A stretch of 64,000 bases of DNA from Turritopsis dohrnii (lineage: Eukaryota; Cnidaria; Hydrozoa; Anthoathecata; Oceaniidae), in contig BQMF02000629.1 in assembly GCA_027922465.2 (NCBI GenBank), forward strand, positions 1-64,000. Reading direction: 5' to 3'. The notes below the pieces were generated by a model. The model made no database searches. It was not told the DNA's origin and worked only from the letters and a program-made list of their open reading frames with translations. The position numbers were made by a program, and so were the translations under genes. Shown piece by piece: positions 1-9,535 of the stretch. Position 1 is the stretch's first letter, and each line of letters begins with the position of its first letter.

Positions 1-349
1 TATCGGCAACCTCTTTGGCTTTCTTAGTCTTCAAAGGTCGGGCTACTTTGTAACGTGAAGCAACATCGATACCGGATAAGATGTACTTGTATTTATTACC
101 ATATAGCATATCACTAGGCATATACAATATATCAAATTGATGAATCTCATTCGGTTTAGTTACCTTATAATGTGAACGTTCAACATGTTTCGGTGCTGGT
201 AAATGTACTTGCCACAAAGCTTGTTTTGATAGCCACTTCTTAATTAGCTTCGGTTTGAAGTCGAATCCTCTTAGATTGCGAACAGCCTTTTGTCCTTTCC
301 ATAATTTTTGAGGTTGATAATAAATCTCTTGAAGTTTAGTGTCTGACAT
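1..349 (-). CDS. Polinton integrase (rve family), N-terminal part, runs off the window
   Basis: Reading the minus strand from an ATG at 349 gives 116 open codons to the window edge. The protein starts MSDTKLQEIYYQPQKLWKG and includes WLSKQALWQVHLPAP, followed by NEIHQFDILYMP and YILSGIDVASRYK. This is the linker and start of the retroviral-type integrase core seen in Polintons: the Asp in HQFD is the first residue of the DDE triad, and GIDVASRYK is the next core strand. The remaining D and E lie beyond the window. The enzyme would join element ends to host DNA in the nucleus. It is divergent to the SAP gene and polymerase, with a 109-bp gap between start codons. No break is visible in the part present. 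Confidence 0.85.
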   Translation of the reverse strand, partial: MSDTKLQEIYYQPQKLWKGQKAVRNLRGFDFKPKLIKKWLSKQALWQVHLPAPKHVERSHYKVTKPNEIHQFDILYMPSDMLYGNKYKYILSGIDVASRYKVARPLKTKKAKEVAD

Positions 350-458
350 TTTTTATTTATTTATAAACAACGTTTATTTTAGCTCATTTTATTAAAAAAA
401 AAAATGACACGAGAAAAGTGGCTTAAAAGTTTTTATTATCTTTATATAAAGAATAAAC
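350..458. promoter_or_regulatory. Divergent intergenic region between integrase and SAP gene
   Basis: This 109-bp AT-rich gap separates two divergent start codons and must hold the promoters or 5' leaders of both. An A-tract lies near 392-402 and a TATA-like TTTATATAAA at 441-450, only 8 nt before the SAP gene ATG, which is too close for a standard TATA at -30. No other signal is clear. Confidence 0.35.
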
Positions 459-761
459 ATGACCGACAAAATAGAATCAGATTACCAATCAATGGGTTTT
501 AGTGCGTTACGAGCATTATGTGCGTCACGAAAAATAAAATATGTTAACCAAATGAGTAAAGCTAAAATGATTGATGTACTTGAAAAGAATGATAAGGATC
601 CATCTTATACTCTCGATCCTGATACGAAACAAGCATTTTATACACGCTATTCAAACTGGATAAATAACAACGAAGAAAAATATCTCAGATATCGAGAGCA
701 TAATAATGAGCAGAAAAAGATGGTTCGGAAACAAAAAAAATTGGCTCGTTCAACCTTGTAG
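459..761 (+). CDS. Small SAP-like protein of the Polinton
   Basis: A 100-aa protein starting at a true ATG (context AAACATGACC). Residues about 10-46 (GFSALRALCASRKIKYV through MIDVLEKND) fit a SAP/LEM-like helix-extended-loop-helix fold, a small DNA-binding motif. The C-terminal half is highly basic and Lys-rich (QKKMVRKQKKLARSTL), consistent with nucleic acid binding. It lies between the integrase and the polymerase and resembles the SAP motif at the start of the next gene, suggesting a shared origin. Its role is unknown; DNA binding or packaging is an inference. The frame is intact. Confidence 0.6.
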   Translation: MTDKIESDYQSMGFSALRALCASRKIKYVNQMSKAKMIDVLEKNDKDPSYTLDPDTKQAFYTRYSNWINNNEEKYLRYREHNNEQKKMVRKQKKLARSTL

Positions 762-889
762 AGGCTGTGTTTTTTGTTACTTAAAATCGAGTAACAAATG
801 TTAACTATATAGTCTGAAAAAATTGGAAATTTCTAAACTACCTTAAAGCAATCATGATCACTTAAATATTACACAAATAATTATACAAC

Positions 890-1942
890 ATGACTTCACG
901 AAATACTGTTGTTGAATTAAAAGCTCTTGCAAGAGAACGCGGTCTACATGGCTACTCAAAACTCAGAAAAGCTGAGTTGATCGAATTATTAGCAAACCCA
1001 CCTGTTCCGCTACCAAGACCTACTAGGTTTAACCGACCTGTTCCACCACCAAGACCTGTTCCATTTATTCCTACCCAACAAGATATGGATTTGTTTGAGC
1101 AACAAGAAATGGGAAAATCTCGACCTGTTGTGAAAAGCAATTTGAATGAATGGAGAGATTGGTTAGTAGATCATGTACCTAAAGTTATTAAGGAGAAGGT
1201 GAGTAGCGCTTTCAGAGAGATGAAGAAGAAGATTCTTAATCTCTATAAGAGAAAGAATGATGAAAAAGATGAAAAAGATGAAAAATTGGTGGAATCAAAA
1301 GCGTTTGTCCCCATTGAAATGGCGTTTGAGGGTTCTTACAAAAGGTTCAAGATAAACTCAGATGGAAAAAAGGACGTTGATTTGTTTCTCGAAAAGGTTC
1401 GACCCATTTTAAGTGATCTGATTATGAGAGAACTCAAAAATAAAAAATCAATAAAAATTCAAGCAACTGTGTGGATCAAATGGAGAAAAGAGGATTTATC
1501 CAATCCTGAAGCAACAATCTATGTTGATAAGGCGTTCAATAGCAATATGGAAACAATTCATAGTGAAAGCGATATATCTGATGTTATTAATAAGATGTTC
1601 AATAAGATAATCGAACAGGTTGAAAACCCTGCGTTACCTCAATCCGGCTTTGTTATCGATAAAATTTTAAATATTGATGTGGACTTTCACAAGCTAAAAT
1701 TAACGAGAGGCAGCTCTTACTTGCCGCTACTTAAGAATTTCAGTGGTAAGTATTCGATAATCAATCCTAAAAACAAAGATGATGAAGAGTGTTTCAAATG
1801 GGCTGTTATTGCAGCTTTGAACCACAATGAGATTAAGAAAGATCCACAAAGGATAACGAATCTCAAGAAACATGTTGATAAATATAATTGGGAGGGTTTA
1901 TCGTTTCCAATGGCGCTAAATAAAATTATTTTGATTACATAA
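890..1942 (+). CDS. N-terminal part of the Polinton DNA polymerase gene (SAP and proline-rich region), cut off by an insertion
   Basis: 350 codons from an ATG at 890. Residues 1-36 are a SAP-like motif (VVELKALARERGLHGYSKLR), 37-63 a Pro-rich stretch (PPVPLPRPTRFNRPVPPPRP), then charged linker sequence with FEQQEMGKSRP and a Lys/Asp/Glu-rich coil at about 110-140. The last third (DEECFKWAVIAALNHNE, then YNWEGLSFPMAL) is the conserved region that in this polymerase family leads directly into the segment starting the next reading frame (FERRNPDIAV). The frame is lost within a 78-bp insertion at 1925-2002, whose last in-frame codons give ILIT and a stop. I read this and the following feature as one former gene of roughly 1,280 codons. 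The break is described, not repaired. Confidence 0.75.
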   Translation: MTSRNTVVELKALARERGLHGYSKLRKAELIELLANPPVPLPRPTRFNRPVPPPRPVPFIPTQQDMDLFEQQEMGKSRPVVKSNLNEWRDWLVDHVPKVIKEKVSSAFREMKKKILNLYKRKNDEKDEKDEKLVESKAFVPIEMAFEGSYKRFKINSDGKKDVDLFLEKVRPILSDLIMRELKNKKSIKIQATVWIKWRKEDLSNPEATIYVDKAFNSNMETIHSESDISDVINKMFNKIIEQVENPALPQSGFVIDKILNIDVDFHKLKLTRGSSYLPLLKNFSGKYSIINPKNKDDEECFKWAVIAALNHNEIKKDPQRITNLKKHVDKYNWEGLSFPMALNKIILIT

Positions 1943-2002
1943 CAAATAAGTAGTTTCTATTATTATATAACCACAAATTACTCATAATTGTTTACAATTA
2001 AA
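1925..2002 (+). repeat. 78-bp segment splitting the polymerase gene; perfect inverted copy at 5041-5118
   Basis: The 78 bp from ATTATTTTGATTACATAACA to TTTACAATTAAA occur as an exact reverse complement at 5041-5118. Homology stops sharply at both sides. The segment shifts the reading frame by +1 relative to the downstream polymerase part and brings stop codons. No GT-AG boundaries match its ends, so it does not look like an intron. Confidence 0.85.
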
Positions 2003-2003
2003 T

Positions 2004-4820
2004 TTGTTTGAGAGGAGGAACCCTGATATCGCTGTGCATGTTTTGACAAAAGATGTGGCAGAAGGTATCTATATGTGTCGTAAGTCGAAGCATCTTGATC
2101 GCAAAGAAACAGTTGTTTTGTTTTTGCTATGTGAAGAGGAAAAGAGACATTATATAGCTGTAAAGAACTTGAGCGGTGTCTTGAGTAAGGTCAACTCGAA
2201 GCACAAAAATAAAGAACATTATTGTTTGAATTGTCTCAATGGATTCTCAAGTGAGAAAACACGAGATGAACACTTTGAATATTGTAAAAATAATGATGTC
2301 GCGAAGATTGAGATGCCAAATGAGGGTAGCACCGTTAAGTTTCATGACGGTCAGTACCAGCTCAAAGCTCCTTTCATAATGTATGCTGATTTCGAAGCTT
2401 TGTCAAAAGAGGTTTGTAAAGAACCGCGTAGCGTTATTGGATCATCCACTAAAAAGGTTGGTATACATATCCCCACAGGCTTCTGTTGTTATAGCAAATT
2501 TGCTCATGGTGAAGTTTCAGACCCTCTAACGCTTTATCGAGGTGAAGACTGTGTTTTACGTTTTGTGGATCATGCGGTAGGTGAAGTGAAAAGACTATAC
2601 AATATGTTTCCTAAACAGAGAATGCGAGACCTCACATATGAAGAGGAACAGGGATTTACCGATTCAGATAAATGTCACATATGTATGAAAGAATTTGAAA
2701 AAGATAATATTAAGGTTAGGGATCACTGTCATTTTACTGGTAAATTTCGTGGAGCTGCACATCAGTCTTGTAATCTCCGTTACAAAGTGCCTAAATACAT
2801 TCCGATCGTCTTTCACAATCTGAGCGGATATGATGCTCATCTGTTTATCAAAGAACTAGCCAAACAGTATGGAGATGAAGGGATTGCCGTCATCGCTGAA
2901 AACAAAGAAAAATATATCTCTTTCTCATTGGATGTTAAGGTTGGTGAATACATTGATAAAAATGGGGTGACTAGGGTTCAAAAGATACAGTTGAGATTCA
3001 TCGATAGCGTGCGTTTCATGGCTAGTAGTCTGGATAACTTGGTAAACAATCTATCCAACGATCAGTGTAAAAACCTTCGAAAATTCTTCAAGAGCGATGA
3101 GCAATTCAAACTATTGAGAAGAAAAGGAGTTTATCCTTATGAATACATTGATTCTTTTGATAAGTTTAATGAAACTAAGCTCCCACCAAAAGATGCTTTT
3201 TACAGCAAGTTGAACATGAAAGGTATCAGTGATGCTGATTATACGCATGCACAGAAGGTGTGGAAACACATGAAAAATAAAAATATGGGTGCGTATCATG
3301 ATCTCTACCTCAAGACAGACGTTCTATTGCTTGCTGATGTTTTTGAGACTTTTAGGGAAACATGTATAACAAACTATAAACTGGATCCTGCACATTTTTA
3401 CACTGCTCCAGGATTAGCTTGGCAAGCATGTTTGAAAAAGACAGAGGTTGAGCTGGATCTGTTGTCAGATATGGATATGTTTCTGTTCGTAGAGCAAGGT
3501 ATTAGAGGAGGTCTCTGTCAGGCTGTTCATAGACATGCTAAAGCTAATAACAAGTATATGGATAATAAATATAAGAAGACTGAAGAAAGTAGCTATCTCC
3601 AATATCTTGATGTAAATAATCTATATGGATGGGCTATGATTCAGAAGCTACCGACAGGGAATTTCAAGTGGGTAGATGCTAATAAATTTACCACTGAATT
3701 CATTTCAAAGTTGGCTGAGAAAGACGGTAAATATGGTTATCTTCTTGAAGTTGATGTGAACTATCCTCAGGAGCTTCACGATTCACATAACGATCTTCCG
3801 TTTATGCCTGAGCGAAAGAAGATCAATGGTGTAGAAAAGCTAACTCCATGTCTTTCAGACAAGAAGAACTATATTATTCATATCCGTGCACTTGATCAAG
3901 CGCTGAAGCATGGTCTTGTTCTTGAGAAGGTTCATAGAGTACTGAGATTTAGACAAAGCGCATGGTTGAAGCCGTACATCGATTTCAACACCAATTTGCG
4001 TACTAAATCAAAGAATGACTTTGAAAAGGACTTTTTCAAGCTCATGAACAATTCAGTCTTTGGTAAAACTATGGAGAATCAACGTAAGCATAAAGACATA
4101 CGCTTGGCTACCAAGAAAGAACAATATGAGAAGCTGGTGATGAAACCTAATTTTAAGGGTAGTATCTGTTTCAGTGAACATTTGATGGCTGCTGAAATGC
4201 AAAAGATCAAACTCGTGTTGAACAAGCCGATCTATCTGGGACCTACAGTTCTTGATTTGTCAAAGACGATTATGTACGAGTTTCACTATGATTACATGAA
4301 ACCAAAATATGGTGACAATCTAAAGCTCTGCTATATGGATACAGACAGCTTTGTCTATCACATCAAAACTGACGACTTCTACAAAGATATTGCTGATGAT
4401 GTAGCTTTGAGATTCGACACTTCAGCGTATGATGAGAAAGATAATAGACCTTTACCCATAGGTTTGAATAAGAAAGTCATTGGTCTAATGAAAGATGAGT
4501 TGGGTGGTAAGATAATGACAGAGTTTGTTGCTCTAAGAGCGAAGACATATGCATATAAACAGCTAGATGGAAAAGAAGACAAGAAGTGCAAGGGAGTCAA
4601 GAAGTGCGTAGCAAAGAAGACCATGGGGTTTGATGATTACAAGAGATGCTTGTTCGATGGTAAGAATGTTTACAGAGAACAGATGACCTTTCAATCGATT
4701 AAGCACGATGTCCACACTATAAAAACAAACAAACTCGCTCTCAATGCGGATGATGACAAAAGAATTATTGCAAAAGATGGTATTGCTACATATGCTAGAG
4801 GACATTATAGGTATGTATAA
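2004..4820 (+). CDS. Protein-primed family-B DNA polymerase (Polinton pPolB), main part with exonuclease, HNH-like and polymerase domains
   Basis: Open for 938 codons; the first is TTG, so this is the downstream part of a broken gene rather than an independent start. Numbered from 2004: Zn-finger-like CLNC...H...C at 74-94; Exo I at 127-131 (YADFE, D129 and E131); an HNH/endonuclease-VII-like insert at 224-258 (CHIC, DHCHFTGKFRG, H, CN); Exo II at 272-277 (NLSGYD); Exo III YLKTD near 435-439; motif A at 535-541 (LDVNNLY); motif B at 679-688 (KLMNNSVFGK); motif C at 777-782 (YMDTDS). All metal-binding and catalytic positions I can place are intact. It copies the element DNA from a protein primer. 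The stop TAA is at 4818-4820. Confidence 0.9.
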   Translation: MFERRNPDIAVHVLTKDVAEGIYMCRKSKHLDRKETVVLFLLCEEEKRHYIAVKNLSGVLSKVNSKHKNKEHYCLNCLNGFSSEKTRDEHFEYCKNNDVAKIEMPNEGSTVKFHDGQYQLKAPFIMYADFEALSKEVCKEPRSVIGSSTKKVGIHIPTGFCCYSKFAHGEVSDPLTLYRGEDCVLRFVDHAVGEVKRLYNMFPKQRMRDLTYEEEQGFTDSDKCHICMKEFEKDNIKVRDHCHFTGKFRGAAHQSCNLRYKVPKYIPIVFHNLSGYDAHLFIKELAKQYGDEGIAVIAENKEKYISFSLDVKVGEYIDKNGVTRVQKIQLRFIDSVRFMASSLDNLVNNLSNDQCKNLRKFFKSDEQFKLLRRKGVYPYEYIDSFDKFNETKLPPKDAFYSKLNMKGISDADYTHAQKVWKHMKNKNMGAYHDLYLKTDVLLLADVFETFRETCITNYKLDPAHFYTAPGLAWQACLKKTEVELDLLSDMDMFLFVEQGIRGGLCQAVHRHAKANNKYMDNKYKKTEESSYLQYLDVNNLYGWAMIQKLPTGNFKWVDANKFTTEFISKLAEKDGKYGYLLEVDVNYPQELHDSHNDLPFMPERKKINGVEKLTPCLSDKKNYIIHIRALDQALKHGLVLEKVHRVLRFRQSAWLKPYIDFNTNLRTKSKNDFEKDFFKLMNNSVFGKTMENQRKHKDIRLATKKEQYEKLVMKPNFKGSICFSEHLMAAEMQKIKLVLNKPIYLGPTVLDLSKTIMYEFHYDYMKPKYGDNLKLCYMDTDSFVYHIKTDDFYKDIADDVALRFDTSAYDEKDNRPLPIGLNKKVIGLMKDELGGKIMTEFVALRAKTYAYKQLDGKEDKKCKGVKKCVAKKTMGFDDYKRCLFDGKNVYREQMTFQSIKHDVHTIKTNKLALNADDDKRIIAKDGIATYARGHYRYV

Positions 4821-5517
4821 GATAACAAAAAGGTAAGAGGTAAAAACAAAACAAAAAAAAATAAATGAACTATATATGATACCTGGATATTGACTTTGAA
4901 GATCTTTTTGACTGCATCGATGATCTGTGTGTGTCTGTGTCTGTGTCTGTATGTTATATGTATTGTTAGCTCATTTATGTTATAAAGTTTAAACTGCTAC
5001 AAACTACTACAAACTGCTTTTTACTGCTTTTTATGAGATATTTAATTGTAAACAATTATGAGTAATTTGTGGTTATATAATAATAGAAACTACTTATTTG
5101 TTATGTAATCAAAATAATACGTTTCATAACTCGTATCGCGTTATGAAAACAAAGATGATAGTAGGGAAATTCCCGAAATCATATGATTTTGCGCTAGCAT
5201 CCGCACTTTCCTATCTCTCGCCTTGGCGGCCAGTTATGATTTAATAACTCTGTATTCCCAACGCCTTGCCAAAATCTTTATAAACAAAAAAACCTTTTAA
5301 AAAGTATTTTTATATCTTCGTTAAAGCTTTTTAGAAATGAAACTTTTATGCTTCAATTTTGTAAAAAAAACATGTGTGTCCCAGGTATATATGATTTTTC
5401 ATGACTTTCCATAATATTCGAGTCATAAACTCCTATTAAAGCAAGCGTTAATTGATCATTATTGATTTAATTGCGTGATTTTATGGTAAAATCGATAATA
5501 ATTCGCACAAAATTTAT
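4821..5517. other. Non-coding DNA after the Polinton polymerase, with GT-rich microsatellite, 78-bp inverted repeat and short palindrome
   Basis: No gene. A (TGTGTC)n-like microsatellite lies at about 4925-4951. The 78-bp inverted partner of the segment in the polymerase gene is at 5041-5118. Directly after it comes a short palindrome, TTTCATAAC (5122-5130) and GTTATGAAA (5140-5148), around a 9-nt loop. The rest is AT-rich and I recognise nothing in it. Confidence 0.6.
5041..5118 (-). repeat. Inverted copy of the 78-bp segment at 1925-2002
   Basis: Base-for-base reverse complement of 1925-2002, beginning TTTAATTGTAAACAATTATG and ending ATCAAAATAAT. Together the two copies bracket the main polymerase coding part (2003-5040). 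Flanking bases differ from those of the first copy. Confidence 0.85.
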
Positions 5518-8296
5518 TTGGTCATCGCGGCAGCAGCTGATCTTTCATTAGCATTTGTGTTTGTCCGTCCGCCCGTCTGTCCGTCCATAAATTTTTATCC
5601 CCATTTGTAGGCTGATACCACTAAAAACACAAGCCTTAATTTTAAGGCTGGAATAGAGACTATTTGTTGATTGTGGCTTAATTAAGAATTGTTTATTGAT
5701 TGCTAATTACAACTACTTTATCAGGGTGAGTGCGGCCTCAATAAAAAATAAAGAGGAGTTTACGTTTCTGGAAACACAGATTTATAATGCTTATCAGGGA
5801 AGCAATGCAATTCTCAATATTTATTGTGATCGCTATAAGTGATACTGTGATTATATACTGCTGAGTTTCCTTGCTAGCTACTTAGTGCTGATTTTGTGTT
5901 TTGTGTTATTAAATTGGTCAGGAGATATGAGAGCTCTGCTACCTCCAAGCCAAGCAAGGGCCTATGCTGATGCATTTATGCATTCCATTTACATAATGTT
6001 GATGTTATTTTTTGTAATCTGTTATATAGTTACATCCGTCAACTTAGAAGAGTTTTCAATGTGTGTGTGTGTTTGTAGAAATCTATAGACACTCAAACAG
6101 ACAACATCTCCAAAGTGTATACAAGACATTTTATAGTTACCTCTGTGAAGGTGCATTTGTGTGCTACTTAAAATTGAATTAATCAACAATATTTTGTGTT
6201 AGTTGTAATGTAATGCACTTATTATCAAGCAATGGACGCATAATGTTTACAAACTCTAACAAGAGGCCCTGAGGCCTGAAGGTCAGCGCTTTCAGGAAAG
6301 TTGAAGAGTGATGGACTGTAAAGCAAAATCGAAAACCTTTTTGCTCACCAGGAAGCTCGAAATAGGAATTTTTGAGATGCAACTAGTGTGACAGTGAATA
6401 GGAAACCCCAGTTCAAATGCGAAACATATATTGAGTTCATAAAGCAATATATATCATTGTAGTAAAATTTAATTCAAAACAATCATAGATATTAAATATA
6501 CAACACATTCACTCAAATACTTATGAATGCACCATTGATGTCTACACATAAAACTAACAGAAACAACAGGACATGAGGCCTGAAAGTTAGTGATTTCAGC
6601 AAAGTTGAAAAATGTTGGACTGTGAAACAAAATTGAAAAACACTTTTGCAGCAGGAAGGTCAAAATAGTGGCAGCGATTCAGAGAATAACACATTCCAGT
6701 TGCAAAAGCAGACAGGCACCCTCTCAAAATTGATTGCATATACCAGCATCATTACAACAAAACTTAATTCAATAAAGTCTTTATGAAAGAAATTAAAACT
6801 ACAAAGCATTCAGTCAAATATTTGTTAATGTCTTATTTGTATATACCTGAATATGTAAAATTAAGTTTATATAAAAAAGACTTTCATGTAGGGGTTTTCT
6901 CTAAAGTAACTTATAAGAGATCTTTTCCAAACAAAGTATGATTTTTTCTCAATTGAAGTGAATACAAATCTGATTTCGATTAAAAAAAGTCTGTATTAAA
7001 GTCAAAATAAGTTACTAAGTCTTCAAATAAGCTGTTTTTGAGTATATATAATTCAAAAGATTTTATGCAGACCTTGTGTTATATATATATGATCACAAAA
7101 AGTGCAAAAGTAAACCTCTCCCTATGCAGATGATTCCGAAAAGGAATGACTATAGATCATTAAAAATTTATGACAATATTAAAAAATACTATGCTCGTGT
7201 GCGTGACAATGTGTCTTTCACACATTTTTGTTGTACTTCATTGAAAATAAAAAATAACCAAAACAACTGCTTATTATTTGAGATTAATAAAATAAGAGAT
7301 TACTGGCCAAGCAGAGAAACAGAATAAAACATAAAAAACAACAACAAATTCGCAAAAGCTTTCGATTTAAAAAAATAAAAAAATGAAATTTATCTATGGT
7401 GAATAATAATATTTTACATACATGAAAACATAAGAGATTATACGAAACATGAGTGACAAGACAAGACTATGAAAGAAATAAAAAATAGACTTATAATGAT
7501 TTCATAGGGAATTTGTTCATTAAAATACTAAATAAATAGACATTTCGGAGTTCAAGTGATAATTAGGGTTTGTAAACATTATGCTTCCATTGCTTGATAA
7601 TAAGTGCATTACATTACAACTAACACAGAATATTGTTGATTAATTCAATTTTAAGTAGCACACAAATGCACCTTCACAAGAGGTAACTAAAATGTCTTGT
7701 ATACACTTTGGAGATGTTATCTGTTTGGGTAACTATAGATTTCTACACACACACACACACACACACACATGGGAAACTCTTCTACGGATGTAACTATATA
7801 ACAGATTACAAAAAATAACATCAACATTATGTATGGAGGAATGCATAATGCATCTAGCATAGACCCTTGCTTACCTGGGAAGTAGCAGAGCTCTCGTATC
7901 TCCTGACCAATTTAATAACACAAAATCAGCACTAAGTAGCTAGCAAGGAAACTCAGCAGTATATAATCACAGTATCACTTATAACGATCAATATTGAGAA
8001 TTGCATTGCTTCCCTGATAAGCATTATAAATCTGTGTTTCCAGAAACGTAAACTCCTCTTTATTTTTATGGAGGCCGCACTCACCCTGTTAAAGTAGTTG
8101 TAATTATCAATCAATAAACAATTCTTAATTAAGCCACAATCAACAAATAGTCTCTATTGCAGCCTTAAAATTAAGGCTTGTGTTTTTAGTGGTATCAGCC
8201 TACAACTGGGGACAAAAATTTATGGACTTACAGACTGACGAACGGACGGACGAACACAAATGCTAATGAAAGATCAGCTGCTGCCGCGCTGACCAA
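5518..8296. mobile_element. Foldback element A: arms of about 735 bp around a 1.3-kb centre
   Basis: The arms at 5518-6254 and 7568-8296 are near-identical inverted repeats. The outer tip reads TTGGTCA(T/G)CGCGGCAGCAG and is followed by a CCGTCC-rich stretch (5568-5585); the inner tip is GCATAATG(T)TTACAAAC. Arms share small indels and base changes, and a CA/GT run at 6060-6071 has expanded in the right arm (7746-7769). No transposase is visible. A related outer tip (AAAGATCAGCTACC...GCGGCGCTGACCAA) appears at 29,664-29,702. Target duplication was not found. Confidence 0.7.
6258..7567 (+). repeat. Element B, copy 1 (centre of the foldback)
   Basis: About 1.3 kb starting ACAAGAGGCCCTGAGGCCTG and ending CAAGTGATAATTA. 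A reversed copy of the same sequence occupies 8297-8320 plus 11,275-11,860 plus 13,598-14,178. It contains two internal related blocks: AAGAGGCCCTGAGGCCTGAA...GTTGAAGAGTGATGGACTG (6261-6320) and ACATGAGGCCTGAAAGTTAG...GTTGAAAAATGTTGGACTG (about 6570-6622). An 83-codon open stretch at 7076-7327 is matched in the other copy but lacks protein-like features. Confidence 0.7.
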
Positions 8297-8455
8297 TTAT
8301 CACTTGAAATCCGGAATGTCTACAGTATGTCCTAAAATAAGAGGGCCTCGGACTTCAAGTAGTCTTTGACCTAGTCAATGAATATGAAAAATTTTTAGGT
8401 CAATATGAAGCTTAGGATATTCTCTTTCCAATGGATAAAAAATTTTTTATCAAAT

Positions 8456-9290
8456 TTTAATCAGAGATATGTAAAAAAAGAAAGATAAACAACTCGTTTG
8501 AACTCGATTGACAGCTTATTGTTAATCTTTTTGTTTCGCGCTTCTATACAACGCCATCCGTGTCCCCAGATCCAGACTCTTTTTTTTGAGAATAATTAAA
8601 TTTTAGAAAGATTAAGATATAGAACGAGTGTTACCGACAATTTAAGTTGTTGTTGATTTGTCTTTCATAAATATATCCAGAGAGATTTTGATATTTTACA
8701 GGCGAATCTTAATCTCACACATATACTCTTCATTTTTCTTAATGTTTGTAAAACAGATTATCATTTTAGAAAAAGAAATAACCAATAAGTCATATACTGG
8801 TAAATTTTCTCGTAAAAATAAGTGACTCTCATTGAAATCAATTTTTCAAAAAAAGTACTTAAGTCTGATGCAAGTCTGGCTAATAACACTTAAGGTATGC
8901 TTTTATTTATCAGTTTATTTGGTTAAGATTATTCAACATTCGTTTTAAAACGAGATATTTTGAGAAAAGTTAGACCTAAAATTCGGTGTTTACAGATGAA
9001 ATATTCTTCATAATTAATGTACTCGTCTATAGTTCGGCATGTTCGGTGAACGAAAGCTTTATGAAATATTGAAATATGCGCAACTAGGAAAAATTATGAA
9101 AATTATGCAATGATTATTAGTATAATTTTAATTTTCAAGCAATGAACATTTAGAATTTTAACAATTAGAATTAATTATATGTTTAAAATATTCGCGCGAA
9201 ACAATACTCACACCAGAAAAAGGGACACGGATAGCTTTTACGAGAAACAGTGAGTTGTTTATCTTTCTTTTTTACATATCTCTGTTTTAA
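8456..9290. repeat. Inverted repeat inside the mariner element, transposase 3' side
   Basis: The sequence AGAGATATGTAAAAAA(A)GAAAG followed by ATAAACAACTC at 8464-8496 recurs inverted at about 9250-9283, and both sides also share ATCCGTGTCCC further in. This suggests an approximately 820-bp nested palindromic element in the region downstream of the transposase stop. It has no coding content. Confidence 0.5.
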
Positions 9291-9535
9291 TACAGCAGAA
9301 AATATTAGAGATTTTACCATGACACCATCGACTTTTGAGCTTAACCATCAATTAAACTGTTTTACAAAAGAAGCGTTTATGAGTTTCAACGAGGAATGCT
9401 AAAATATTAAAATGATCAAACGCTACAAAGCCAAGGAAAAAAATATCTTTGTTTCAACCAAAAGATATACATAATAACCCAACATTTATTCAATTCAACT
9501 TTCGTCCTTCAATTTTGTTTTAATCTTAAAAATAT

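Larger units (their letters stand above)
1..5120 (+). mobile_element. Polinton/Maverick-type element, partial
   Basis: The stretch encodes a retrovirus-type integrase and a protein-primed family-B DNA polymerase, the pair that defines Polinton/Maverick (adintovirus-like) elements. The left end lies outside the window, so capsid, ATPase and protease genes, if present, are not visible. The right boundary is uncertain: coding ends at 4820, an inverted 78-bp repeat lies at 5041-5118, and I could not see a long terminal inverted repeat. The polymerase gene is interrupted, so this copy is probably inactive unless the break is an allele or assembly feature. Confidence 0.85.

Noticed and set aside
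1925..2002. Intron in the Polinton polymerase gene
   Set aside because: No GT-AG boundaries at the ends of the 78-bp segment, and an exact inverted copy lies downstream, which fits an insertion or copying event better.
4821..5517. Terminal inverted repeat of the Polinton
   Set aside because: The 78-bp repeat is internal at its other end (inside the polymerase gene), so it does not mark the element's terminus; the opposite end of the element is outside the window.
7076..7327. Shared open stretch in element B (also 11,481-11,750 reversed) as a conserved gene
   Set aside because: Conservation is explained by the repeat itself; changes between copies include a different N-terminus, and there is no domain.
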